Assembly (NCBI GenBank): GCA_036504855.1
Contig: DASXUL010000181.1
Span: 3,614-67,613 of the forward strand
Direction: 5' to 3'
Source of the DNA: DASXUL01 sp036504855
Lineage (GTDB): Bacteria; Armatimonadota; DTGP01; JAKQQT01
DNA: 64,000 bases
Shown here: positions 26,941 through 34,806 of the stretch, in pieces
How positions within the stretch are numbered: position 1 is the first letter of the stretch
Layout: each line of letters begins with the position of its first letter
The notes under the pieces: model-generated
The model's input: the letters and a program-made list of their open reading frames with translations, nothing else
Databases searched by the model: none
Told to the model about the DNA's origin: nothing
Made by a program: the position numbers and the translations under genes

Positions 26941-28584
26941 ATGTCTACGCTAGCTCGTCGTTCCGCCATCGTACTGGCGCTGTTGTTCGGCCTCGTGTTC
27001 GCCGTGGGCACGGGGGTGATGTACTACCTCGAAGTGCCGCTGTCGTGGGCCATTGTGTTCGCGATCGCCGTGGTGCTGCTCCAGTTTGCCATCGGCCCGT
27101 GGATCATCGAGCTGATCTTCAAGATCCAGTGGGTCGACCCGGCGCAGGTGCACCCGGATTTCGCCGTCTGGCTGCGCGAAACGTGCGCAACGCGCCGAAT
27201 CCCGGTTCCGCGCTTCGGCGTGATCCAGGACGGCAACCCCAACGCATTTACCTACGGACATACGCCGAAGGATGCGCGGGTGGTGGTCACTTCCGGCCTG
27301 TTGGAGATGCTGGACCCGGAAGAGACGCACGCCGTGGTGGCCCACGAGCTGGGCCACGTGCGCAACTACGACTTCATTGTGATGACCGTGGCGCAGCTTG
27401 TGCCGCTGATCCTGTACTACATCTACGTCTTCTCGCGCCGCCGCGCGCGCGGAAGCCGTGAAGGCATGATCGCCGCCGGCGTTGCCGTTGGCGCCTACGT
27501 GGCCTATATCTTCAGCGAGTACCTGGTGCTGTTCCTCTCCCGCGTGCGCGAGTATTTCGCCGATGAGGCGTCCGCCGAAACCACCCACAGCCCGGACGCC
27601 CTTTCCTCGGCCCTCGTGAAGATCGCCTATGGCCTGGCGAGGAACCCCCGCGTGCAGCCGCAGGAAGAGAAGGGCGGAAAGAAGAAGGGCATCACCTTCG
27701 ATCCCGGCCGCGCCACCGCCGCCATGGGCATCTGCAACGCCGTGTCATCCACGTCGTTCGCCATGGCCGCCTGCGGTCCCGATGGCCAGTTCTCCGCCAG
27801 CGCGATGACCAACGCCATGCAGTGGGATCTGAAGAACCCGTGGGGCAAGTGGTTCGAGCTGAACAGCACCCACCCGCTGGTGGCGCGCCGCGTTCTGGCC
27901 ATGAACCGCATGGCGAAGAGACTTGGCGTGCCGACCCGGTTCTCGGTGGACCCAACCAGCGTTCACCGCGTGTACACAGGCAATTTCATGCTGGAAGTTG
28001 CGGCGTTTGCCTTGCCGCTCCTCGGCGCCCTGGCCGGCCTGGGACTCGGCACGATGATGCTGGCCGCCACGGGCGGCTGGGCGCACTACAGCCTGGCGGT
28101 GGTAGGCCTCGGCCTCGGTTGGCTGGTGAAAACCGCCATCTGCTATCCCGCCGTTCACCCTCAGGTGCGCACGGTGGAGAGCCTGGTTACCGAGGAGATC
28201 AACGTTTCGCACGTCCATCCGCTGCCCTGCTGCATTGAGGGGACCATCATCGGGCGCGGCGTGCCCGGTCTGTTCTACTCCAGCGATCTCGTGCTGCACG
28301 ACGGCACGGGCTTCCTCACGATGATCTACCGCCAGCCGTTCCACATCCTGGAGTTCCTGTTCGGCTGGCTGAAGGGCGGCCAGTACCAGAACCGCAAGGC
28401 GCGCGTATTCGGCTGGTACCGCCGCGGCCCGTCGCCGTGGTTTGAGATCCAGAGCGTTCAGATGCTGGACGGCCCGGACGGCAACGTGCGCTGCTACGGC
28501 TACTGGGGGACCTACATCTCCGCCATCCTCATCGCCGCCCTCGGCTTCCTGATGCTCTGGGCCGGCACGTCGCTCCAGTTCTAG
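26941..28584 (+). CDS. M48 family zinc metalloprotease (HtpX-like) with C-terminal membrane extension
   Basis: 547 residues. Two N-terminal membrane helices precede the zinc site HELGH (His135, Glu136, His139). The third ligand is Glu204 in REYFADE, and a further membrane hairpin lies between. This is the HtpX/Ste24 arrangement for quality control of inner-membrane proteins. HtpX is usually about 290 residues; here about 200 extra residues include two more hydrophobic segments (LPLLGALAGLGLGTMMLA, ISAILIAALGFLMLW), so it is an extended variant. GAGGA precedes the ATG. The preceding zinc-ribbon protein may be a partner. Confidence 0.9.
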   Translation: MSTLARRSAIVLALLFGLVFAVGTGVMYYLEVPLSWAIVFAIAVVLLQFAIGPWIIELIFKIQWVDPAQVHPDFAVWLRETCATRRIPVPRFGVIQDGNPNAFTYGHTPKDARVVVTSGLLEMLDPEETHAVVAHELGHVRNYDFIVMTVAQLVPLILYYIYVFSRRRARGSREGMIAAGVAVGAYVAYIFSEYLVLFLSRVREYFADEASAETTHSPDALSSALVKIAYGLARNPRVQPQEEKGGKKKGITFDPGRATAAMGICNAVSSTSFAMAACGPDGQFSASAMTNAMQWDLKNPWGKWFELNSTHPLVARRVLAMNRMAKRLGVPTRFSVDPTSVHRVYTGNFMLEVAAFALPLLGALAGLGLGTMMLAATGGWAHYSLAVVGLGLGWLVKTAICYPAVHPQVRTVESLVTEEINVSHVHPLPCCIEGTIIGRGVPGLFYSSDLVLHDGTGFLTMIYRQPFHILEFLFGWLKGGQYQNRKARVFGWYRRGPSPWFEIQSVQMLDGPDGNVRCYGYWGTYISAILIAALGFLMLWAGTSLQF

Positions 28585-28594
28585 GCCTCCCAGT

Positions 28595-28688
28595 CAGTGA
28601 ATTGGCGGGCTGTCATGGCGAAACCGGCCTTCGCCGGTTCGGAGCCCTTGAAGGGGGACTTCGCCATGGTAGCCCGCCATTTCATTGG
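28595..28688. repeat. Palindromic repeat, type B
   Basis: The ends form an imperfect inverted repeat of about 28 bases (cagtgaattggcgggct at the left; agcccgccatttcattgg at the right). A central hairpin contains ccggccttcgccgg. Further copies: complete at 62703-62786 and right half at 34768-34806. Confidence 0.8.
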
Positions 28689-28711
28689 CGGCGCCAGAAG
28701 GGAAACCGCAC

Positions 28712-29149
28712 ATGGCGACAGAAGGCCGCGGCGGGAATTGGCCGGTGGGCGAGGCGGGACCCGTATCGGACGAGGAGTTGACGCGCCACCTGCAGGCGTT
28801 CGCCCAGTCTTTCATCTCGTCCGCGCGCAGGCAACGTTGGCAGCCGAAACGGCTGACCGTTCCGACGCGGAACCGGGACCAGATGGGGAAGTTCTACACG
28901 CAATGCGACCCCCGATACTGCCTACGCATATCGTGGGAAGACGCCGCGTTGCGGGACATCAAGGCCAGGCACGGGGATGCCCGGTGCGTCTACCTCGACG
29001 AGAATGGCCTCGGCATCGCGATATCGCTTTGTGCCGGCATCGACCGGGCGCTGCACGATTTCACAGATGCCATCATCTCCATCATCCCCGGTAAGCTCGC
29101 CTTAATGATCTCGCATGACGGCGTCCGGTGGTTGTGCAGCAGACCATGA
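28712..29149 (+). CDS. Small hypothetical protein
   Basis: 145 residues from ATG 28712. The upstream sequence (AGAAGGGAAA) gives a fair ribosome binding site. The composition is balanced, with predicted helices and a clean hydrophobic C-terminal stretch (AIISIIPGKLALMI), unlike the Arg/Pro-rich shadow frames nearby. I recognise no domain. It lies between two palindromic repeats (type B on the left, type C on the right). The overlapping frame 28597-29094 is less protein-like. It may be a genus-specific gene. Confidence 0.5.
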   Translation: MATEGRGGNWPVGEAGPVSDEELTRHLQAFAQSFISSARRQRWQPKRLTVPTRNRDQMGKFYTQCDPRYCLRISWEDAALRDIKARHGDARCVYLDENGLGIAISLCAGIDRALHDFTDAIISIIPGKLALMISHDGVRWLCSRP

Positions 29150-29179
29150 TGCCCTGCCATTTCCGTGCCGCCGGCTGTC

Positions 29180-29340
29180 TCCGGGGATTGAAATCCCCGT
29201 CTACGGGCCTGCGGCCATGAAGGGCCTGAAGACCCTGGCACAATGGGCGGTCTGGATGTGACAGGCGGCTTCCGGGTCGATCTTCCGGCCCTTCAGGGCC
29301 ATTCCGGCGAAGCCCGTAGACGGGGGATTCATCCCCCGGA
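29180..29340. repeat. Palindromic repeat, type C
   Basis: The ends are long inverted repeats: ggggattgaaatccccgt/ctacgggc on the left and gcccgtagacggggg/attcatccccc on the right. A second inner pair carries gggcctgaag and cttcagggcc. The same family occurs at 57611-57745. Confidence 0.8.
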
Positions 29341-29349
29341 CGCCTGCGT

Positions 29350-30429
29350 CTACCGGTACCAGCCGTACTCATCCACCGCTTCCACGGCGGCGAGCAGGTT
29401 CTCCCACGGAACGTCCGGCTCCACCATGTGGGTCGGCGCCAGCAGGAGGCCGCCATGCTGGCCCACCGTCTCCATGCGGGTCTTCACCTCGGCGCGCACG
29501 TCGTCCGGCGTTCCGAAGGGCAGCGTGGACTGGGTGCCCACCGTGCCCCAAAAAGCGATGTCGCGGCCGTACTCGCGCTTGAGGGCGGCCGGGTCCATGC
29601 ATTCGCACTGAATGGGGTTCAATACTTCCACGCCGATCTCAATGAGGTCCGGCACGACGGTTGTGGCGTCGCCGTCGGTGTGGTAGAAGATGAGCACGTC
29701 CGGCCGGGCGGACTTGGCGGCGGCGATGGCCTTCGCCAGGCGGGGCTTCAGCCAGCGGCGCCACATCGGCAGGCTCATCAGCATCCCGTGCTGCGAGGCC
29801 ACGTCGTCTCCGAAGCGGATAACGTCCACGCCGGCCTCCGCGTAGCGGCGGGCCTGCACGAGGCGCTTCTCCAGGATGCGGTCCAGCAGCGTTTCGGCGA
29901 ACTCCGGGAACTCCACGAAGTCGAACATCAGGCGTTCCATGCCGCGCATGTACCAGGCGATCTCCCACACCGTGCACTCCATCGAGCCCACCGCCGCGAG
30001 GCCCCGCGCCTGGATGCCCGCCGTTTCGCCGGGGAGATGTTCGTAACGATAGCCCGCCTCAATGTCCGGCAGCGGGTAGGCTTCCAGTTCCGCCAGCGAT
30101 TCGAGGCGTTCCATGGAGTGGCGGCAGCGCGCGAGGTGGGAGAACTCGTCCGCATCGCTTTCGGAGCGGGTGTAGCCGACGCCCCATTCGTCGGTCCAGA
30201 GGCCGGGCCCGGCGTCCGGGTGGTAGCCCGAGTGGTCCAGGACCTGTCGCGTGGGGCCGATGCCCACCGGGCGAACGTCCACGCCGAAGTAGGCGGCGGG
30301 GTCGGTTTGGCCGGTGCGGCGTTTGAACTCCCGCAGCTTCGGCGGGGTGAGGCCGGCGCCGATCTCATGGGGCACGCGGTCCGGAACGCCGCGGCGAAGG
30401 GCGGTGAGCACGCGCTCGCGGCTGGTCAT
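29350..30429 (-). CDS. URO-D superfamily methyltransferase-like protein 1 (HxD type)
   Basis: 359 residues; ATG overlaps the stop of the DUF1638 gene (ATGA). The N-terminal MTSRERVLTALRRGVPDRVP is the signature opening of MtaA/MtbA-like and other URO-D-fold proteins, a TIM barrel. The metal-site strand reads FYHTDGD, where methylcobalamin:CoM methyltransferases have HxC, so Cys is replaced by Asp. It lacks the porphyrin-binding Arg motif of true HemE. By context it is likely to move a methyl group to or from a corrinoid protein; the substrate is unknown. It is the last gene of the long minus-strand cluster, followed by repeat type C. Confidence 0.85.
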   Translation of the reverse strand: MTSRERVLTALRRGVPDRVPHEIGAGLTPPKLREFKRRTGQTDPAAYFGVDVRPVGIGPTRQVLDHSGYHPDAGPGLWTDEWGVGYTRSESDADEFSHLARCRHSMERLESLAELEAYPLPDIEAGYRYEHLPGETAGIQARGLAAVGSMECTVWEIAWYMRGMERLMFDFVEFPEFAETLLDRILEKRLVQARRYAEAGVDVIRFGDDVASQHGMLMSLPMWRRWLKPRLAKAIAAAKSARPDVLIFYHTDGDATTVVPDLIEIGVEVLNPIQCECMDPAALKREYGRDIAFWGTVGTQSTLPFGTPDDVRAEVKTRMETVGQHGGLLLAPTHMVEPDVPWENLLAAVEAVDEYGWYR

Positions 30430-31172
30430 GGGGCCGGTTCCACGGCCACCACGCCTGCATCGTAGCGGGCGGCAACACGATGGCCGGGCGGCACCACGAT
30501 GACCTCGTTCTCGCGCCATTCACCGTTCAACAGGCGCTCGATGAGGCCCATGTCGCCCTGTACCTTCTCGAACTGCCATCCGCGCGACTCGGCGTCGGCG
30601 CGCACGGAGTTCTCATAGCCGGCATTCGGCTCAACGCCCATCTCGATGAAGGTGAACTGCCCGTAGTTGTGTTTGTCGTCGCAAAGGGTGTCGAAGATGA
30701 ACTGCGCGTTCTCCTCGCCGTACTTGGCGATCAGCTCCTCCATCTTCATGGTCATGCCGGTCTTTTGCTGGATGGAGAGCTGGGAAAGCTCGCCCGCGTC
30801 CTCGCCGCGCTCGATCCAACCGGTGGTCTTGAAGTAGACCCCCGGGTGGCTGTTGAAGTATTCCAGGTAGCGTTCCTTGCTGCCCATGAAGACCGTGATG
30901 CAGTCATGCGCGCGGGGAAGCACGAGCGGGATGCTCCGCGCCGTGAGGCCGGCAAGGCCGTTGTTGCAGAGGCCGTAGCCCAGGAGGATGGCGTTGTACA
31001 CGGAGGCGTCCACGCGGTCCACGGCGGCCTGCATCCGCTCCAGCATCGGCCCGGAACCGATGTCGTGCAAACCCTTCGGCATGAACTCGACATCCACCAT
31101 GTGCGGCGTGCGCGCCGCGACGGCGCACATTTCGCGGTAGAAGACCTCGCAACTGATGAGCTTGTAACGCAT
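30426..31172 (-). CDS. DUF1638 family protein
   Basis: 248 residues beginning MRYKLISCEVFYREM and containing LGYGLCNNG, LPRAHDCITVFMGS and DDKHNYGQFT. These match my memory of the DUF1638 family, often found beside corrinoid-dependent methyltransferase genes in anaerobes and methanogens. Conserved-looking Cys and His residues could bind metal, but no activity is established. Translation is coupled to the downstream URO-D gene (ATGA). Its 5' side has a 183-base gap containing degenerate tandem repeats, so a separate promoter is possible. Confidence 0.8.
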   Translation of the reverse strand: MRYKLISCEVFYREMCAVAARTPHMVDVEFMPKGLHDIGSGPMLERMQAAVDRVDASVYNAILLGYGLCNNGLAGLTARSIPLVLPRAHDCITVFMGSKERYLEYFNSHPGVYFKTTGWIERGEDAGELSQLSIQQKTGMTMKMEELIAKYGEENAQFIFDTLCDDKHNYGQFTFIEMGVEPNAGYENSVRADAESRGWQFEKVQGDMGLIERLLNGEWRENEVIVVPPGHRVAARYDAGVVAVEPAP

Positions 31173-31199
31173 GGGACTCGTTTCTGCGGCAAGTCGGTC

Positions 31200-31346
31200 T
31201 CTGGGATCGGATTCCGGATCCCGGATCCCGGATTCGCGACCATGAGGCGACAGGCTCTCTATTGGAGCGGCCTCTCGCCGGTTTGTCGGGATCCGGAATC
31301 CGGAATCCGGACCCCGATTCCTCTTCTGACTCCGGACCCCGGACCC
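31200..31346. repeat. Degenerate tandem array of GGATTCCGGA/GGACCCCGA words
   Basis: Short units based on ccggatcc, ccggaatcc and ccggacccc repeat about a dozen times in two clusters, 31206-31238 and 31300-31350. It fills the gap between the URO-D gene at 31356 and the DUF1638 gene. No reading frame uses it convincingly. Confidence 0.7.
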
Positions 31347-31355
31347 CGATCCCTC

Positions 31356-32453
31356 TTATCCGTACACGCATTCGCGGGCGGCCTCCGCGTAGAGGCGCAT
31401 GTTTTCGGCGGGAACGTGGAAGAAATGGTCGCTGGGGCTCATGATGTAGCCGCCGCCGGGGCCGTAGCCGTCGAACATCGCGTGCACGTGCGCGTGGATC
31501 TCCTCGGGAGTTCCGGTTTCCAGGACCTGGCTCTGGTCGATGCCGCCGATGAGGGCCACCTGGCTGCCGATGCGCTCCTTCATCTCGGCCGCGCGGGCGT
31601 CGCCGCCCATCGTTTTCGGGGTCAGCGTTTCGGCCGCGTCGGCTCCGGTTTCCACAATCAGTTCCAGGATGGGCATCATGCCGCCGCAGGTGTGGTAAAC
31701 CACTTTGTAACCGCGTTCGTGCAGGGCATCGTGCATCATGCGGTCGTACGGCAGGCAGAACTCGCGGAAATACTTGGGCGAGATGACGGTGGAGGAGGCC
31801 GCGCCGCCGCCCGTTTCGATGAGGTCTATCGGGGCCTTATCGAGGTTCTCCTCGATCCACTGCTCCTTCTTGCGCCAGAGGATTTCCAGGAACTCGTGCA
31901 CCCAGCCGGGATTGTCCGCGGCCTCCATGATGAGCTCCTGCGTGCCCATGAGGCAGACGGCGTGCTGCCAGCAGCCGGCCTGGTCGCCCCATACGCTGCT
32001 GCGCATGATGCCGTCTTCGCCCATCTCGTCCATGTCGCGCTGAATGGAGGCCCTATCGAGCGGCGGGGCGGGCATGTAGCGCTCGATGAGCTCCAGATCC
32101 TCCTGGCGCTTCACGAGGTGTTCAATGACCCAGCCGGTGATCTCGTTGCTGCCCATGGTCTGTTCCAGCACGCCGCCGGGGGTGGTGACGGTAACCCGCC
32201 AGCGCTTCTCGTCGGGCGGAGCGTCCATGGGATGGTTCTCCACAACCCACTTGGGGTCGCGCCGTTCCAGGTAGGGCAGGCGGCCCAGGGAGGCATCCAG
32301 CCCGAACTTGCGGAACGCCTCGATGTCGCTGATGCCTCCCAAGTAGTGGTCCAGATGGTAGGGCTGCCACTGATGGACGGATGCGGGCACGCGATCCGGC
32401 ACGCCGCGGTTCAGCGCGGTGAGCAGACGCTCTCGAGAGGTCATCGGTTTCAT
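31356..32453 (-). CDS. URO-D superfamily methyltransferase-like protein 2 (HxC type)
   Basis: 365 residues, ATG with AAGGAGTGA upstream. It opens with MTSRERLLTALNRGVPDRVP. The metal-site strand is VVYHTCGG, matching the HxC zinc motif of MtaA/MtbA-type methyltransferases. GGIDQ and GGYIMSPSDHFF come later, at the place where those enzymes have the third Cys ligand; here the position is Ser/Asp/His. A methyltransferase role is inferred from fold, zinc-like motif and the corrinoid protein in the cluster. The next gene upstream ends 141 bases away. Confidence 0.85.
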   Translation of the reverse strand: MKPMTSRERLLTALNRGVPDRVPASVHQWQPYHLDHYLGGISDIEAFRKFGLDASLGRLPYLERRDPKWVVENHPMDAPPDEKRWRVTVTTPGGVLEQTMGSNEITGWVIEHLVKRQEDLELIERYMPAPPLDRASIQRDMDEMGEDGIMRSSVWGDQAGCWQHAVCLMGTQELIMEAADNPGWVHEFLEILWRKKEQWIEENLDKAPIDLIETGGGAASSTVISPKYFREFCLPYDRMMHDALHERGYKVVYHTCGGMMPILELIVETGADAAETLTPKTMGGDARAAEMKERIGSQVALIGGIDQSQVLETGTPEEIHAHVHAMFDGYGPGGGYIMSPSDHFFHVPAENMRLYAEAARECVYG

Positions 32454-32594
32454 GGGTCACTCCTTCTTCCCGTCGGCCTATGCCACTGGTTCATTATAGG
32501 GACAGACCGAATGTGGAACGATTCCCGCAGCCGCGACACAGCCCATCCTGGGCGCGTCGCCTGGCCCCTCGGGACCAGGCGGTCAAATGGCGGC

Positions 32595-33707
32595 CTACGC
32601 TTCCATCGGGCGCAGGGAGGGGGCGTTGAGGCCCCACACGCGGCGCGCTTCGCGTAGGTAGTGGATGTAATGGTCCAACGGCACGTCCGGCGGCACGCGG
32701 TGGTCCGGGGTGGGGATGAAGCCGCCTTCCTCCACCAGCGGGGCGAGCCGCTCCACCTCGGCGGTGATGCCGTCCTTCGGGCCGGCCAGCATCCGCTTGC
32801 CCACGCCGCCGATGATGCGCATGTCCTTGCCGTAGAGCTTGCGGTACTCGTAGGGGTCCTGCCCCCATGTTCCCACCTCCAGCGGGAACATGCAGTTCAC
32901 GCCGCCCTCCATCCAGAGGCCGGCAAGCTGGTGGATGTCGCCGTCGCAATCCAGCACCACGATGTCCACGCCGTGATCGCGCAGGAGGCCCGTGATGCGC
33001 TGGTAGTGGGGGACGAGGACCTTCTTGAAGACGCGCGGTGAAAGCAGAGGGCCGCCGCGGTAGCACATGTCTTCCCACATCGACGCGTAGTCGAACCGCA
33101 CGCCGCTCTCCAGCGCCGGGCGCATCGCTTCGAGGATGCATTCCGCCGTCGTTTCCACCATTTCCTCGAAGAGCGCGGGGTCGTCGTAAGTGAGCATGGA
33201 GAGGTTTTCCATGCCCATCCAGTCGCGCAGCCACCCGTACAGCGAGCCGGCGTTGATGGAAAGCGGGTAATCGCGGGCGGGATCGGCGGCCTTCTTTACC
33301 CAGGCATCCCAATCCGCGGGGTAGCGCGCGGGATTGCTCCCTTGAAGGCGCGGCTTGAACTCGCGCTCCCAGGAGGCGCGATCCTTCAGCGTGTGGTCCA
33401 GGTGCTGGGGGATGGAGCCGAGGAACTTGCCGCGGATTTTCAGCACGCCAACCTCGTCGCGCACCACTTCGGTGTCGCCCCGGTCCTCCACCACGGTGGG
33501 CGTGAAGGCCGGGCAGAGGCCGGGATCCATGGGCGCGCCGATCCACTGCGGGTCCATGCCGAAGTAGGCATCGGGGTTCACGCCTTCAGGAAGGCCCTGC
33601 TCCCGCCAGAGGACGAGGGTTTCGTCCCAGAAGCCGAAGTCCATAATCGGCGCGCGGTCGCGCGGGGCATAGTGCATGACGGCATGGAAGCGCTCGCGAG
33701 CGTTCAT
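32595..33707 (-). CDS. URO-D superfamily methyltransferase-like protein 3
   Basis: 370 residues from ATG 33707 (GGAGGA upstream, inside the end of the homocysteine methyltransferase gene; ATGA overlap). It opens with MNARERFHAVMHYAPRDRAPIMDFGFW. The metal-site strand reads VLDCDGD, so the usual His is replaced by Asp and Cys is shifted. IIGGVGKR and PTPDHRVPPDVP complete the barrel motifs. It is the most divergent of the set at the site, so it may bind metal differently or act on another substrate. Coupling to the homocysteine methyltransferase gene suggests the two act together. Confidence 0.83.
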   Translation of the reverse strand: MNARERFHAVMHYAPRDRAPIMDFGFWDETLVLWREQGLPEGVNPDAYFGMDPQWIGAPMDPGLCPAFTPTVVEDRGDTEVVRDEVGVLKIRGKFLGSIPQHLDHTLKDRASWEREFKPRLQGSNPARYPADWDAWVKKAADPARDYPLSINAGSLYGWLRDWMGMENLSMLTYDDPALFEEMVETTAECILEAMRPALESGVRFDYASMWEDMCYRGGPLLSPRVFKKVLVPHYQRITGLLRDHGVDIVVLDCDGDIHQLAGLWMEGGVNCMFPLEVGTWGQDPYEYRKLYGKDMRIIGGVGKRMLAGPKDGITAEVERLAPLVEEGGFIPTPDHRVPPDVPLDHYIHYLREARRVWGLNAPSLRPMEA

Positions 33708-34573
33708 GCAAAGTCCTCCGCCAGCGCGCGGATGAAGTCCGGCGTGCTGCCGCAGCACCCTCCCACGAAGTCCGCGCCCTGGACCACGAGTTCACGGCTT
33801 CCCTGTACGAACTCCTCCACGGTCATCGGGCTCACAGCCTGGCCATCTACGAGTTTGGGGGCTCCGGCGTTCGGCTTCATCCAGATGGGCAGATCCACGG
33901 CGGCCTTCAGGCGGGCGCAGATGGCGATCATCGTCTCCATCTCGGGGCCGCAGTTGGCGCCCACAACGTCCGCGCCGGCCGCGGCCAGCCCCTCGGCGGC
34001 CTGCTCCGGGGTAACGCCCATCATGGTGCGATCGCCGGCCTTGCCGCTGCCGTAAGCCATGCAGGCGGCCACCGGCAGGCCGGTGGACTTCGCCGCCTTC
34101 ACGGCGAGAACGGCTTCCTCCAGGTCCGACATCGTCTCGATGACCAGCCCGGCGGCGCCGCCCTCGGCCAAAGCCTCGGCCTGCTCGCGGAACGCGGCCT
34201 CAACGGCTTCCGGCTCCACCTCGCCCATCGCCAGCATCGCGCCGGACGGGCCGATGGAACCGAAGACCAGCGCAGCCGCTCCGGCGCCTTCGCGGGCCAG
34301 CCGGGCGCCGGCGCGGTTCACTTCCGCGGCCCGGTCGCCGTAGCCGCAGCGCTCCAGCGCGATGCGGGTTGCGCCGAACGTGTTGGTCAGCACGATGCGG
34401 CTGCCCGCTTCCGCGTAGGCGCGCGCCACCTCCCGCACCTTGTCCGGCTCTTCCACGTTCCAAACATCCGGGCACGCCCCGATGGGCAGCCCACGCGCCT
34501 GCAGTTGCGTTCCCATCGCGCCATCCAGCACGACGGGCGCTTCAGCCAACAGATTCTCGATGAGTGTGTGCAT
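33704..34573 (-). CDS. Homocysteine S-methyltransferase family protein (MetH N-terminal/BHMT-like)
   Basis: 289 residues from ATG 34573. It contains LDGAMGTQLQARG, TNTFGA, GANCG and FVGGCCGSTP. The three zinc cysteines (one in GANCG, two in GGCCG) are all present, so homocysteine or another thiol activation is expected. It lacks the cobalamin and folate domains of full MetH, so the methyl donor must come from elsewhere. The stand-alone corrinoid protein encoded at 40295 is the obvious candidate. The gene overlaps the next URO-D gene (ATGA). Betaine- or S-methylmethionine-dependent methyltransferase is the alternative. Confidence 0.9.
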   Translation of the reverse strand: MHTLIENLLAEAPVVLDGAMGTQLQARGLPIGACPDVWNVEEPDKVREVARAYAEAGSRIVLTNTFGATRIALERCGYGDRAAEVNRAGARLAREGAGAAALVFGSIGPSGAMLAMGEVEPEAVEAAFREQAEALAEGGAAGLVIETMSDLEEAVLAVKAAKSTGLPVAACMAYGSGKAGDRTMMGVTPEQAAEGLAAAGADVVGANCGPEMETMIAICARLKAAVDLPIWMKPNAGAPKLVDGQAVSPMTVEEFVQGSRELVVQGADFVGGCCGSTPDFIRALAEDFA

Positions 34574-34629
34574 ATCGTCTACAGGTCCTTTGCTCCGGTC
34601 GGGGACCAACCGGCATAGAAGTCCATCAG

Positions 34630-34806
34630 GATAGGATAGCGGCATCGCCTGTGGGCGGGGTCGTTATTCCGAGGAACGAGGAATCCCATACAGAGTGCTT
34701 CTTTGAGGGATTTCCCGCAGGCCACAGATGACAACCCCGTCCACCGATCCTACCGGGACAGAGTACTAGTTCGGTTTCGCCATGGTAGCCCGCCAGCTCA
34801 TTGGTG
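34630..34806. repeat. Composite repeat: type A element joined to the right half of type B
   Basis: 34630-34767 matches the type A element at 62562-62702: shared core ttccgaggaacgaggaatccc, and shared right end gacaaccccgtccaccgatcctacc ending in agtact. The left end is more decayed. From 34775 to 34806 it continues with the right half of type B (ttcgccatggtagcccgcc). The end encodes the last residues of the URO-D gene stopping at 34798. Confidence 0.75.

Noticed and set aside
28597..29094. Alternative frame for the small hypothetical gene
   Set aside because: It begins inside a palindromic repeat and is Arg/His/Pro-rich; the overlapping frame from 28712 has better protein character.
29180..29340. 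CRISPR-like array suspected from repeated words
   Set aside because: The words are inverted ends of one palindromic element, not direct repeats with regular spacers; no cas genes are present.
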